From positions 2,728,001-2,792,000 of the forward strand of contig NZ_JACCBI010000001.1 in the NCBI RefSeq assembly GCF_013407835.1: a DNA stretch of 64,000 nt. Direction: 5' to 3'. The notes under the pieces were generated by a model, which was not told the DNA's origin, made no database searches, and saw only the letters and a list, made by a program, of their open reading frames with translations. This stretch comes from Agromyces atrinae (GTDB taxonomy: Bacteria; Actinomycetota; Actinomycetes; Actinomycetales; Microbacteriaceae). Made by a program: the position numbers and the translations under genes. Numbering within the stretch: the stretch's first letter is position 1; the number at the start of each line of letters is the position of its first letter. This document shows positions 16,596 to 24,627 of the stretch, one piece after another.

Positions 16596-17252
16596 TCACG
16601 CGCTGAGCGTCGCGATGCGCCCGTTGACGTCGGCCGCGGGCGTCGACCACAGGCCGACGACGTGCTCGGCGAGGGCGTCCTCAAGTCCGTCGAGGGCGCG
16701 CACCCGTACGATCGCGGCGGCGGCATCGCCCGATTCGTTCGCGGAGAACGCCTGCGCGACGGCGAGCGTCCACGCTTCGCTCGCGGCCTTGACCGCCGTG
16801 TAGTTGGCGTTGCTCGCGGTCGGCCGGGCGACGCTCGTCGACGAGACGATGAGCAGCCGGCCCGCGTCCGACGCCGCGAGGTCGTCGACGAAGAACCGCG
16901 TCGCGTGGCGGAGCGCCGTGAGCGAGCCCTCGAGGAACCGGAAGTCGTCCTCGGTCTGCCCCGCGATTCCGCCGCCTCCGCGCCAGCCGCCGACGAGGTG
17001 CACGAGGCCGTCGAGGTGCCCGACCCGAGCACGCACGCGCAGCGCGAGCTCGGCGACGTCGCTCTCGTCGGTGAGGTCGCACCGCTCGGTGAGGATGCCC
17101 GGGACGTCGGCTTCGAGTTCGGCGAGCCGCTCGGAGTTGGAGCCGACCGAGACGACTTGCGCGCCGGCGGCGGCGAGGGCGCGGGCCACCGCACGGCCCG
17201 CGCTGCTCGTCGCCCCGGCGATGAGGACGGTGCGACCCGTGACGTCAGTCAT
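16596..17252 (-). CDS. Short-chain dehydrogenase/reductase
   Basis: 218 residues, short for the family. The Rossmann glycine motif is GATSSAGRAV (about 12-21), and the active-site Tyr-Lys pair is in NYTAVKAA; IVSSTS supplies the catalytic Ser region. The segment LVGGWRGGGGIAGQ replaces the usual NNAG motif, so cofactor contacts differ slightly. The start overlaps the DUF6421 stop by eight bases, so both genes are in one operon. Substrate unknown. Confidence 0.88.
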   Translation of the reverse strand: MTDVTGRTVLIAGATSSAGRAVARALAAAGAQVVSVGSNSERLAELEADVPGILTERCDLTDESDVAELALRVRARVGHLDGLVHLVGGWRGGGGIAGQTEDDFRFLEGSLTALRHATRFFVDDLAASDAGRLLIVSSTSVARPTASNANYTAVKAASEAWTLAVAQAFSANESGDAAAAIVRVRALDGLEDALAEHVVGLWSTPAADVNGRIATLSA

Positions 17253-18654
17253 CGGAGCCGACGATGCCGACGGTCGACGCGATGACGTCCTTCATCTTCT
17301 TGTCGAGAGCCTCGTAGAACATCGAGAGCGGGAACTCGTCGTCCATGACGAGGTCGGTGTAGCCCTTCGGCGGTCCCGCGAGCACCTCGCGCGGCAGACC
17401 CTCGGCCCAGACGGATGCCGGGTTGGGGGCGAGTACGGAGGCGACGAGCTCGTACGCGGCGAGCCAGTGCGCCGTCTTCGGGCGATCGATCGACTTCCAG
17501 TACAGGTCGTCGATCGTGTCGCCGAGGGCGACGACCGCGTCGGGCACGGCCTCCCAGTCGAAGGCGAGCTGCGTGTCGGTCCAGTGCAGCACGCCGCGCT
17601 GGTGCAGCCACGCGAACAGCAGCTGACCGCCGAGCCCGTCGTAGTTGCGCACGCGCGTGCCCGTGATCGCGAACCGGAAGATGCGGTCGAAGATCACGGC
17701 GTACTGCACGAGCCCCGCCTGGTCGAGGGTCTCGGCCTCGATCGGAGTGAGCTCGTCACCGTCATCCGCTCGGGCGCGGAGCGCTCGCTCGATCCTCACC
17801 GACTCGCGGAAGGCGGTGAGGTCGCAGCGCAGCTCTTCGAGCGAGTAGAGGAAGAAGGGCATGCGCTGCTTGATCATGAACGGATCGAAGGGCAGGTCGC
17901 CGCGCATGTGGGTGCGGTCGTGGATGATGTCCCACATGACGAACGTGCGCTCCGCGAGCGCCTGGTCGTCGAGCAGCGCGGCGGCCGCCGGCGGCAGGTC
18001 GAGCTTCGTGATCGCGGCGGCCGTGCGCACGACGCGACGGTAGCGCGCCGCCTCGCGGTCCTGGAAGATCGCGCCCCACGTGAACGTCGGGATCTCGCGC
18101 ATCGCGACCGTCTCGGGGAAGAGCACGGCCGAGTTCGTGTCGTAGCCGGGGGTGAAGTCGACGAGGCGGAGGCTCACGAAGAGCGTGTTGCCGTAGTCGC
18201 CGGCCTCGAGCGCCGCGATGAACTCGGGCCAGATGACCTCGACGAGGAGGGCCTCGACGTGGCGGTCACTCGAGCCGTTCTGCGTGTACATGGGGAAGAC
18301 GACGAGGTGGCGGAGGCCGTCGACCCGGTGCCGCTGCGGCTGGAAGGCGATGAGCGAGTCGAGGAAGTCGGGTACGCCGAGGCCGTCATCCTGCCAGCGC
18401 CGGAAGTCGACGACGAGCGCCTCGAGGTACTCGGCGTCGTGCGGGAAGCGCGGGGCGAGGGATTCGATCGCACCGACGATGGTGTCGACGAGAGCGGATG
18501 CCGCGGGCCGGTCGACCTCGGACACCGAGCCGTCCTTCGCCTGGAGCGGCTGGATCGCGGTCGCGGCGGCCTTCAGCTCGAGCCACGCGGGGTGCAGCTC
18601 GTCTTCGAGGACCTCGGGTTCTCCCACGATTGCGTGTGCAGTGATCTGTGACAT
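17245..18654 (-). CDS. DUF6421 family protein
   Basis: 469 residues, no signal peptide or membrane segment. The sequence (for example FPMYTQNGSSDRHVEALLVEV, MWDIIHDRTHMRGDLPFDP) matches a conserved actinobacterial protein family of unknown function that I recall as DUF6421. The WDIIHDRTH segment could form a metal site, but this is only a suggestion. ATG at 18654 is chosen because GGAGG lies six bases upstream. The upstream leader contains two small hairpins. It shares an operon with the SDR gene downstream. Confidence 0.75.
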   Translation of the reverse strand: MSQITAHAIVGEPEVLEDELHPAWLELKAAATAIQPLQAKDGSVSEVDRPAASALVDTIVGAIESLAPRFPHDAEYLEALVVDFRRWQDDGLGVPDFLDSLIAFQPQRHRVDGLRHLVVFPMYTQNGSSDRHVEALLVEVIWPEFIAALEAGDYGNTLFVSLRLVDFTPGYDTNSAVLFPETVAMREIPTFTWGAIFQDREAARYRRVVRTAAAITKLDLPPAAAALLDDQALAERTFVMWDIIHDRTHMRGDLPFDPFMIKQRMPFFLYSLEELRCDLTAFRESVRIERALRARADDGDELTPIEAETLDQAGLVQYAVIFDRIFRFAITGTRVRNYDGLGGQLLFAWLHQRGVLHWTDTQLAFDWEAVPDAVVALGDTIDDLYWKSIDRPKTAHWLAAYELVASVLAPNPASVWAEGLPREVLAGPPKGYTDLVMDDEFPLSMFYEALDKKMKDVIASTVGIVGSDD

Positions 18655-18677
18655 CGGAACCTCCGTCCCCGGGGTCG

Positions 18678-18709
18678 ACCGCGTGTGCGGTGACGCCCGG
18701 TCGGGCGTC
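18678..18709 (-). promoter_or_regulatory. Tandem hairpins in the 5' leader of the DUF6421 operon
   Basis: Read on the minus strand, GACGCCC-GACC-GGGCGTC (18692-18709) is followed by ACCGC-ACAC-GCGGT (18678-18691), then the GGAGG ribosome site and the ATG at 18654. A -10-like TAGCCT (about 18717-18722) lies just upstream, so both hairpins would be at the very 5' end of the mRNA. They may stabilise the mRNA or regulate translation. Confidence 0.45.
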
Positions 18710-18828
18710 GATCCCAGGCTATGCGCGCAGTCTCGATGATGTGTTGTGGCCGTGCGCGGCTTTTTTGCGTGCATTCGCGGTGACCCGCCGAAAATCTGCA
18801 TCGCCGCCGTCTCGTCGGACGTCTCGCC

Positions 18829-18834
18829 TAGTCT
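18829..18834 (+). promoter_or_regulatory. -10 element (TAGTCT) of the NodB lipoprotein gene
   Basis: TAGTCT, six bases (GGCGCC), ATG at 18841; there is no ribosome site in between, so a leaderless mRNA is likely. Confidence 0.55.
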
Positions 18835-18840
18835 GGCGCC

Positions 18841-20469
18841 ATGGGAAGTCGGGGGAGGGAGCGTGCTGTGTGCGCGCTCGTGATGGCCTCCGTCGTGCTC
18901 GCCCTGACGGCGTGCTCCGGCCCGCCGTTCTGGGCCGACGGGGGAGGGCTCGACCCGCTCGACCCCGTCGCGGCGAGCACCGCCCCGCCCACGTCGACAC
19001 CCACCGTTGAGCCGCCGCCTCCGCCGCTGCCCGCGCGCGTCGACCGGAAGGCCGTCGCGCCCGCGATCTCCGACGCGTCGCGTGCCGTGCTGCAGTCGCG
19101 CCTTGCCGCGATGAAGGTCGGCGACGCCTCGATCGCCGTGCGCTGGGCGACGCTTCCGGGCGAGAACGCCCTCAATGCTCTCCTCGCCTCACGGGCGCGG
19201 GCCGCGGCCGACGCCTTCGCGGCGTCGCTCGGAGCCGCATGGGCGCCGGGGGTCGACGTCGCACCGGGCGGCACGGGAGCAGCGTGCCCGAGCATCGCGT
19301 CGGCTCCGCGCACGGTCGGGTGCGAACTCGTGCTCGCGCACGGCGACCTCGTCGGGGTGCGGACGGTCACCGAGCCCGCCGAGCCCGAGCCCGTGACGCG
19401 TACGGCGATCTACGCGGATGCCGCAGGCAACGTCATCGGCGATGGCACGGCGCTCATCGACCCGAGTCGGCGGGCCTATGCACTCATGCTCGTCGCCCAG
19501 GCGATCGTCGATGCCGAGAAGACGCCCGGGCCGCCGATCGGCAAGGTGCCTCGCGGATCACGCCCGACCGCGACATCCGCCGCGCCGACTCCGCTGCCCG
19601 AACCGGCGCCGACCGCACCGACGGGGCCGTTCGTCGCGGTGCTCCCCGAGAACCGCGGGGTGCTGCTCGCGGATGCCGTCGTGCTCGCCTCGGGCGACCT
19701 GCTCGTGCACGCGCCGACCGCACCGGGCGCCGATGGCCGCGGCACGCGAGCGGTTCCCGTCCTGATCGACGCCGAGGCCGACATCCTGAGCGATCTCGGT
19801 GAGCGCATCGTCGCGGCCCTCGACGCCGACGCTGTGCTCGCCCCGCAGACGGCGGGCCTCACGGCGGTCGACTGCGGATTCGTCGCGTGCGTCGCGCTCA
19901 CCTTCGACGACGGGCCGACGGGCCTCACCGACGGCCTGCTCGACACGCTCGGCGCCGCGAACGTGCGCGCGACGTTCTACCTGCAGGGCGGATACGTCGA
20001 GAACCGCCCGGCGACCGTGCTGCGCACCGCTCAGCTCGGGCACGAGCTCGGCAACCACACGTGGGCGCACCCCGCGCTCACGACCCTGCCCGACCCCGAC
20101 GTCGTCGACCAGATCGCGCGCACTCAGGCGGCCATCGCCGCGGCCTCGGGCGTCGTGCCGACGACGATGCGCCCGCCCTACGGCGACTACGACGACCGCA
20201 TCGTCGCTCTCGTCGGCATGCCGCTCGTCACATGGGACATCGACACGAAGGACTGGGCCGATCCCGGTCGAGCGCTCCTCGTCGAGCGCGCCGTCGGCGG
20301 CCCCGACCGGGGCAGCATCGTGCTCATGCACGACACCCACGAGTCGACCGTCGCCGCCGTGCCCGAGATCATCACGGGGCTCCGCGGTCGCGGGTTCGAC
20401 TTCGCGAGCGTGTCGGGGCTCTTCGGCGGGGCGGCGCCCGGCGGCCGCGTGACGCACGGGCCGCGCTGA
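18841..20469 (+). CDS. Lipoprotein with C-terminal NodB polysaccharide deacetylase domain
   Basis: 542 residues. A lipoprotein signal with lipobox LTACS (Cys near residue 25) is followed by a Pro-rich stretch (about 45-65), a central region of about 270 residues and a NodB domain (about 345-530). The metal triad is Asp357 (TFDDGPT), His406 and His410 (GNHTWAH); RPPYGDYD, VTWDIDTKDW and IVLMHDTHEST are the other conserved NodB motifs. Such enzymes remove acetyl groups from peptidoglycan or other wall glycans outside the membrane. The central region resembles the DUF3298/RsiV-like module often placed before NodB, but this is not certain. ATG at 18841 appears leaderless. It converges with the small membrane protein gene. 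Confidence 0.92.
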   Translation: MGSRGRERAVCALVMASVVLALTACSGPPFWADGGGLDPLDPVAASTAPPTSTPTVEPPPPPLPARVDRKAVAPAISDASRAVLQSRLAAMKVGDASIAVRWATLPGENALNALLASRARAAADAFAASLGAAWAPGVDVAPGGTGAACPSIASAPRTVGCELVLAHGDLVGVRTVTEPAEPEPVTRTAIYADAAGNVIGDGTALIDPSRRAYALMLVAQAIVDAEKTPGPPIGKVPRGSRPTATSAAPTPLPEPAPTAPTGPFVAVLPENRGVLLADAVVLASGDLLVHAPTAPGADGRGTRAVPVLIDAEADILSDLGERIVAALDADAVLAPQTAGLTAVDCGFVACVALTFDDGPTGLTDGLLDTLGAANVRATFYLQGGYVENRPATVLRTAQLGHELGNHTWAHPALTTLPDPDVVDQIARTQAAIAAASGVVPTTMRPPYGDYDDRIVALVGMPLVTWDIDTKDWADPGRALLVERAVGGPDRGSIVLMHDTHESTVAAVPEIITGLRGRGFDFASVSGLFGGAAPGGRVTHGPR

Positions 20470-20470
20470 G

Positions 20471-20701
20471 TCAGGCGGTGGGCGTCGCGCCCGGCTCGGC
20501 GTTGTCACCCGACTCGGCGTCGTCCCCGTCGAAGGCGAGCATCATCGCCGTCTCGATCTTCGTGCGCTCGGTGTAGGCGTTGAGCGCACGCGTGCCGGCG
20601 AGGGCGAGCCGCACGAGGATGACGACGACCACCACGGCTGCGGCGAGGATCAGCGCATAGAAGACGATGAGCAGAGTCCAGGTGTAGTCGTAGAACATCA
20701 T
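20471..20701 (-). CDS. Small single-helix membrane protein
   Basis: 76 residues: a short aromatic N-terminus (MMFYDYTW), one long hydrophobic helix (about 8-34), a basic amphipathic stretch (RALNAYTERTKIETAMML) and an acidic tail. The family is not recognised; proteins of this size and pattern are common small actinobacterial membrane proteins. Start support comes from TAGCGT exactly six bases before the ATG (leaderless geometry). It ends one base from the stop of the convergent deacetylase gene. Confidence 0.65.
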   Translation of the reverse strand: MMFYDYTWTLLIVFYALILAAAVVVVVILVRLALAGTRALNAYTERTKIETAMMLAFDGDDAESGDNAEPGATPTA

Positions 20702-20707
20702 CGTTCG

Positions 20708-20713
20708 ACGCTA
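20708..20713 (-). promoter_or_regulatory. -10 element (TAGCGT) of the small membrane protein gene
   Basis: TAGCGT on the minus strand is followed by CGAACG (six bases) and ATG at 20701, with no ribosome site. Confidence 0.5.
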
Positions 20714-20836
20714 TCGACATCCCTCGACAGCGTCCACCCGCTCACTCAGAGCCTGCACAGTGCGCACAGGGCTGGTCCATAGGGTTCGTTCCTACAGTGA
20801 CGAGGTCCCTGAATCACGAGATATTGAGGTCCTTCC

Positions 20837-21370
20837 ATGGCTGCACGCCCGTCCCGTCCGATTTCCGTCGCGAAGCTCATCGTTCCGCTCGTCACGCTCG
20901 TCGTCGCGCTCGGAGCGTTGATCTACGGCGCCACCTCGACGTCGGCCGCGGTGACCTCGCTCAACGCCGCACTCGACGCGGGCACCGCGACGGCGACCGA
21001 CGTCTACGGAGGACAGTCGATCATCGTCGTCTACGCCGCCGTGCTCGGTGCCGGAATCCTCGGAGTCATCGTCGCCCTCGCCGCGATCGGCGTGCTCGCC
21101 GGTGTCGGCGGTTTCCGCGCCCCCGTGCAGGAGGAGTTCGTCTTCGATGAGCTCGACCTCATCGACGACGTCGACGACCTCGACGAGGAACTCGCGGAGA
21201 AGCCGGTCGAGCAGCCCGCTGAGAAGCCGGTCGAGAAGCCTGCGGAGCGCACTGCTGAGCGCCCCGCCGTTGCCGAGGCGATCGCCCCCGCCCCCGTCGT
21301 GGCCGAGCCCGCAGTAGACGAGCCCGACGCTGACGCCCCCACCCAGGACCCCTCCACCCCCAAGGCCTGA
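20837..21370 (+). CDS. Two-helix membrane protein with acidic, Glu-Lys-Pro repeat tail
   Basis: 177 residues; ATG at 20837 follows GAGG by about seven bases. Two hydrophobic segments (about 13-35 and 60-90) flank an extracytoplasmic loop with TSAAVTSLNAALDAGTATATDVYGGQ. The cytoplasmic tail is strongly acidic (FDELDLIDDVDDLDEELAE) and then has repeated EKPVE/EKPAE units before an Ala-Pro-rich end. The two-helix part resembles small actinobacterial membrane proteins that databases sometimes label dinucleotide-utilizing enzyme without evidence. Function unknown; the tail looks like a flexible interaction region. Confidence 0.75.
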   Translation: MAARPSRPISVAKLIVPLVTLVVALGALIYGATSTSAAVTSLNAALDAGTATATDVYGGQSIIVVYAAVLGAGILGVIVALAAIGVLAGVGGFRAPVQEEFVFDELDLIDDVDDLDEELAEKPVEQPAEKPVEKPAERTAERPAVAEAIAPAPVVAEPAVDEPDADAPTQDPSTPKA

Positions 21371-21403
21371 CCCCCACGCACGCGTCATCCCGTGATCGAC
21401 GCT

Positions 21404-21484
21404 GGCGGATGAGGAGATCTCCCGCCCCGAGCGGCGTGTCGACACCCGCGCACCGGCGTGTCGCCCGAGATCTCCTTATCCGCC
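21404..21484. terminator. Large inverted repeat between convergent genes
   Basis: GGCGGATGAGGAGATCTC (21404-21421) and GAGATCTCCTTATCCGCC (21467-21484) form an 18-bp stem with one mismatch. The 45-base interior contains the palindrome GTGTCGACAC (21436-21445) and two copies of CGGCGTGTCG. Position between two convergent genes suggests a bidirectional terminator; the nested symmetry would also suit a protein-binding site or a remnant of a small mobile repeat. Confidence 0.55.
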
Positions 21485-21505
21485 GCGCAGCCCGGGGCCT
21501 CCGCG

Positions 21506-21521
21506 CGTACACGGATGCTGC
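21506..21521. repeat. Dispersed 16-mer shared with 35995-36010
   Basis: CGTACACGGATGCTGC is identical in both places, and both are intergenic. Two perfect 16-mer copies in 64 kb are not expected by chance. It may be a small dispersed intergenic element of this genome. Confidence 0.55.
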
Positions 21522-21666
21522 AGATCCACGCGCCACGCCGCGTCAGCGCCTCGACACGCCGACGCGCCGCGCATTTCGCAGCAACGGCGCACACGCGTCA
21601 TCCGTGCACACGCGTCATCCGCCGCGTGCCCGCAGCACACGCCGAGACTACGGGGTGCAAGCGGAT

Positions 21667-23646
21667 CTAGACGAGCAGCTCTGCGATGCGGCCGGGGACG
21701 GACTCGTCCTGCAGGGAAGTCGTGTCGCCGAGCGGGCGTCCCTCGGCGAGGTCGACGAGCAGGCGCCGCATGATCTTGCCCGAGCGGGTCTTCGGCAGGT
21801 CGGGCACGAGCACGATGCGCTTGGGCTTCGCGATGGGCCCGATCGCGTGAGCGACGTGATCGCGGAGTGCCGCGATGGTCGACTCGTCGGGCTCCGACGA
21901 GAGCACGACGAACGCCGCGACCGCTTCGCCCGTCGTCGCGTCGGACACTCCGACGACTCCGGCCTCGCCGACCGCGGGGTGCGACACGAGGGCCGATTCG
22001 ATCTCGATGGTCGACAGGCGGTGGCCGGCGACGTTGATGACGTCGTCCACCCGGCCGAGCAGCCAGATGTCGCCGTCGGCGTCGTACTTCGCGCCGTCGC
22101 CCGAGAAGAAGTATCCCTGCGCCGCGAACTTCGCCCAGTACGAGTCGCGGTAGCGCTCGGGGTTGCCCCACACGGTGCGCGCCATGCCCGGCCAGGTTCC
22201 GTCGATGACGAGGTAACCGCCCGAGCCGCGCGGCACCTGGCGCCCACTGTCGTCGACGACACGCGTGCGGAGGCCGGGGAGCGCGGTGAGCGACGAGCCG
22301 GGCTTGAGGGTCGAGACGCCGGGCAGCGGGGCCATGACGGCGGCGCCGGTCTCCGACTGCCACCACGTGTCGACGATCGGGGCGCGGCCCCCGCCGATCT
22401 GCTCGTGGAACCACACCCACGCCTCGGGGTTGATCGCCTCGCCCACCGAACCGAGCAGGCGGATGCTCGACAGGTCGTATTCGGACGGCACGCCCGCGGG
22501 GAACCACGTCATGAGCGAGCGGATGAGCGTCGGCGCCGTGTAGTACGTCGAGACGCCGTAACGCTCGATGATCTCGAAGTGCCGGCCGGCGTGCGGGGTG
22601 TTCGGCGTGCCCTCGTAGATGACGCTCGTGATGCCGTTGGACAGCGGTCCGTAGAGCACGTACGAGTGCGCCGTGACCCACGCGAGGTCGGCGGTGCACC
22701 AGTAGACGTCGTCCTGCTTCGCGTCGAACACGGCCCAGTGGCTCCACGACGTGTGCGTGAGGTAGCCGCCGCTCGAGTGCACGAGCCCTTTCGGCTTACC
22801 GGTCGTGCCGCTCGTGTAGATGATGAAGAGGGGATGCTCGGCGTCGAAGTACTCCGGCGTGTGGACGTCGCTCGCGGTGTCGACGACGTCGTGCCACCAG
22901 ACGTCGCGACCGTCGGTCCAGGGGATGTCGGGGGTCTCGTCACCCGTACGGCGGATGACGAGCACGTGCTCGATCGAGGGCACACCGTCGACGGCGGCGT
23001 CGGCCGCTTCTTTCACGGCGACGGCTGCGCCGCGGCGGAACTGCCCGTCGGTCGTGATCAGCAGCTTGGCGCGCGTGTCTTCGACGCGGAAGCGCAGCGC
23101 CTCAGCAGAGAAGCCGCCGAAGACGAGGGAGTGCACGGCGCCGATGCGCGCGACGGCGAGGGTCGCGATGACGGTCTCGAGCAGCACGGGCAGGTAGATG
23201 ACGACGCGGTCGCCGGCCTCGATGCCGAGGGCCGTGAGGGCGTTCGCGGCCTTCGACACCTCGCGCTGCAGTTCGGCGTACGTGAGGCTCTGACGGTCGC
23301 CCCGTTCTCCCTCGAAGTGGAAGGCGACCTTCTCGCCGCGGCCGGCGTCCACGTGCCGGTCGACGCAGTTGACGGCGACGTTCAGGCGCCCGCCCGAGAA
23401 CCACTCGGCGCGCGGAACCCGCGAGCCGTCGGCATCCGTCGGCTCCCACGTGTGGGCCGTGTGCCACGGCTCGGCCCAGTCGAGGCGCTCGGCCTGACGC
23501 TCCCAGAAGGCGACGGGGTCGGCCGCGGCGATGCCGTACTCGTCGGCGTCGACGTTGCCGTCGAAGCCCGCCGGTGCCGGGTAGCGCCGCAGCTCGTCGG
23601 AGAGCGACGCGATCGTTCCGTCGTTCGCGAAGTCGTTCACGCCCAT
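21667..23646 (-). CDS. acsA: Acetyl-CoA synthetase
   Basis: 659 residues, the usual length. AMP-forming ligase that converts acetate, ATP and CoA to acetyl-CoA. Visible motifs: the phosphate loop YTSGTTGKPKG, acetate-pocket DTWWQSETG (the tryptophan favours acetate over larger acids), the hinge GRVDDVINVAGHR and the C-terminal PKTRSGKIMRR whose lysine is the known acetylation site. Two starts are possible: ATG at 23646 or GTG at 23640, which forms a GTGA overlap with the stop of the upstream permease gene. The much longer open frame upstream is the shadow of the permease gene. Coupling of this enzyme to a sulfonate/taurine-type importer is unusual. Confidence 0.93.
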   Translation of the reverse strand: MGVNDFANDGTIASLSDELRRYPAPAGFDGNVDADEYGIAAADPVAFWERQAERLDWAEPWHTAHTWEPTDADGSRVPRAEWFSGGRLNVAVNCVDRHVDAGRGEKVAFHFEGERGDRQSLTYAELQREVSKAANALTALGIEAGDRVVIYLPVLLETVIATLAVARIGAVHSLVFGGFSAEALRFRVEDTRAKLLITTDGQFRRGAAVAVKEAADAAVDGVPSIEHVLVIRRTGDETPDIPWTDGRDVWWHDVVDTASDVHTPEYFDAEHPLFIIYTSGTTGKPKGLVHSSGGYLTHTSWSHWAVFDAKQDDVYWCTADLAWVTAHSYVLYGPLSNGITSVIYEGTPNTPHAGRHFEIIERYGVSTYYTAPTLIRSLMTWFPAGVPSEYDLSSIRLLGSVGEAINPEAWVWFHEQIGGGRAPIVDTWWQSETGAAVMAPLPGVSTLKPGSSLTALPGLRTRVVDDSGRQVPRGSGGYLVIDGTWPGMARTVWGNPERYRDSYWAKFAAQGYFFSGDGAKYDADGDIWLLGRVDDVINVAGHRLSTIEIESALVSHPAVGEAGVVGVSDATTGEAVAAFVVLSSEPDESTIAALRDHVAHAIGPIAKPKRIVLVPDLPKTRSGKIMRRLLVDLAEGRPLGDTTSLQDESVPGRIAELLV

Positions 23647-24533
23647 TTCTTGATGGCCCACCGTTCGAAGAGTCCGAGGATCGCGTCGGTCAGCTTGCCG
23701 AGGATGGCGAGCAGGATGATCGCGAGGAAGATGCGGTCGATGCGGCCGTTCTGGCCGGAGTCGAGGAGGAGGAAGCCGAGACCCATCGACGAGGCGAGGA
23801 GCTCGGCGGCGACGAGGAAGAGCCACGCCTGCGCGAGGGCGAGGCGGAGGGCCGAGATGACCGAGGGCACGACGGCCGGCAGCTGCACACGGGTGAAGAG
23901 CGAGAGGCCGTGGTAGCCGAACGCGCGGCCCGCCTCGAGCAGGTGCTGGTCGACGTGCCGGAGCGCGGCGGCGACGACCGTGTAGACGGGGAAGAACGCG
24001 CCGATCGCGATGAGCGTGACCTTCGAGTCTTCGCCGATGCCGATCCAGAGCAGCAGGAGCGGCACCCACGCGAGCGACGGAACGGCGCGGATGCCGCCGA
24101 GGATGGGCGAGAAGAAGATGTCGCCGAGCTTCGAGAGCCCCACGATCGCACCCATCGCGAGACCGATCACGGCGCCGAACGCGAAGCCGATGAGCACGCG
24201 CTGCGTCGAGATCGCGATGTAGAGGCCGAGCAGTCCGCGCTCGGCGAGGTCGACGGCCGACAGCCACACCATCTCGGGCGACGGCAGTTGCGAGATGGGG
24301 ACAGCGCCGCTCGTCGAGGCGATCTGCCAGACGACGAGCAGGATGACGGGGATGACGAGTCCGCCGAGGATGCGGAACCAGCGGCGTGAGGTGAGGGGGC
24401 CGATGCCGGACGGGCCGTACGAGCCCGCCACGGCGACGGCCCGCCCACCCCCGACGACGGGAGCCGCGAACGAACCGTCGACGCTGCCGTCGGGCAGGCC
24501 AGCGGTGCCATCCCCATCAGTCACGTGAACCAC
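23637..24533 (-). CDS. ABC transporter permease, SsuC/TauC type
   Basis: 298 residues with about six membrane helices after a glycine-rich, probably cytoplasmic, N-terminus of about 50 residues. The EAA-loop region (EAGRAFGYHGLSLFTRVQLPAVVPSVISALRLALA, split by the usual Gly) is typical of aliphatic sulfonate/taurine/nitrate importers. Start uncertain: GTG at 24533 or the GTG three codons later. A 94-base gap with an unusual hairpin separates it from the binding-protein gene, and its stop overlaps the start of the synthetase gene. Confidence 0.9.
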   Translation of the reverse strand: MVHVTDGDGTAGLPDGSVDGSFAAPVVGGGRAVAVAGSYGPSGIGPLTSRRWFRILGGLVIPVILLVVWQIASTSGAVPISQLPSPEMVWLSAVDLAERGLLGLYIAISTQRVLIGFAFGAVIGLAMGAIVGLSKLGDIFFSPILGGIRAVPSLAWVPLLLLWIGIGEDSKVTLIAIGAFFPVYTVVAAALRHVDQHLLEAGRAFGYHGLSLFTRVQLPAVVPSVISALRLALAQAWLFLVAAELLASSMGLGFLLLDSGQNGRIDRIFLAIILLAILGKLTDAILGLFERWAIKKWA

Positions 24534-24555
24534 TCACTTTCGTACGGTGTGTCGG

Positions 24556-24623
24556 CGAGAATCGCCGTTCGTGTCGAGATCGTCCGGTAGAGCGGCGATT
24601 CTCAGCACAAACGGCGATTCTCG
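24556..24623 (-). promoter_or_regulatory. Hairpin with two competing arms inside the ABC operon
   Basis: CGAGAATCGCCGTTCGTG (24556-24573) is complementary, with one mismatch, to CACAAACGGCGATTCTCG (24606-24623). A second shorter copy of the right arm, CGGCGATTCTC (24593-24603), can pair with the same left arm. On the minus-strand mRNA this sits after the binding-protein stop and before the permease start, so it can protect the upstream mRNA or attenuate expression of permease and synthetase. Confidence 0.5.
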
Positions 24624-24627
24624 ATTG

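Larger units (their letters stand above)
21379..21621. repeat. Intergenic repeats: three copies of CACGCGTCATCC
   Basis: The 12-mer occurs at 21379-21390, 21592-21603 and 21609-21620. The last two are part of a 17-bp tandem duplication (GCACACGCGTCATCCG at 21589-21604 and 21606-21621). The whole region 21371-21666 has no convincing gene and lies between the convergent ends of the membrane protein and acetyl-CoA synthetase genes. Confidence 0.7.

Noticed and set aside
21409..23916. 835-codon plus-strand frame opposite acetyl-CoA synthetase
   Set aside because: Low-complexity Arg/Asp/Val composition and complete overlap with an unmistakable acsA gene on the minus strand.
23647..24267. N-terminal extension of the acetyl-CoA synthetase frame
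   Set aside because: It is Arg-rich and lies over the ABC permease gene in another frame; the family N-terminus begins at 23646 or 23640.
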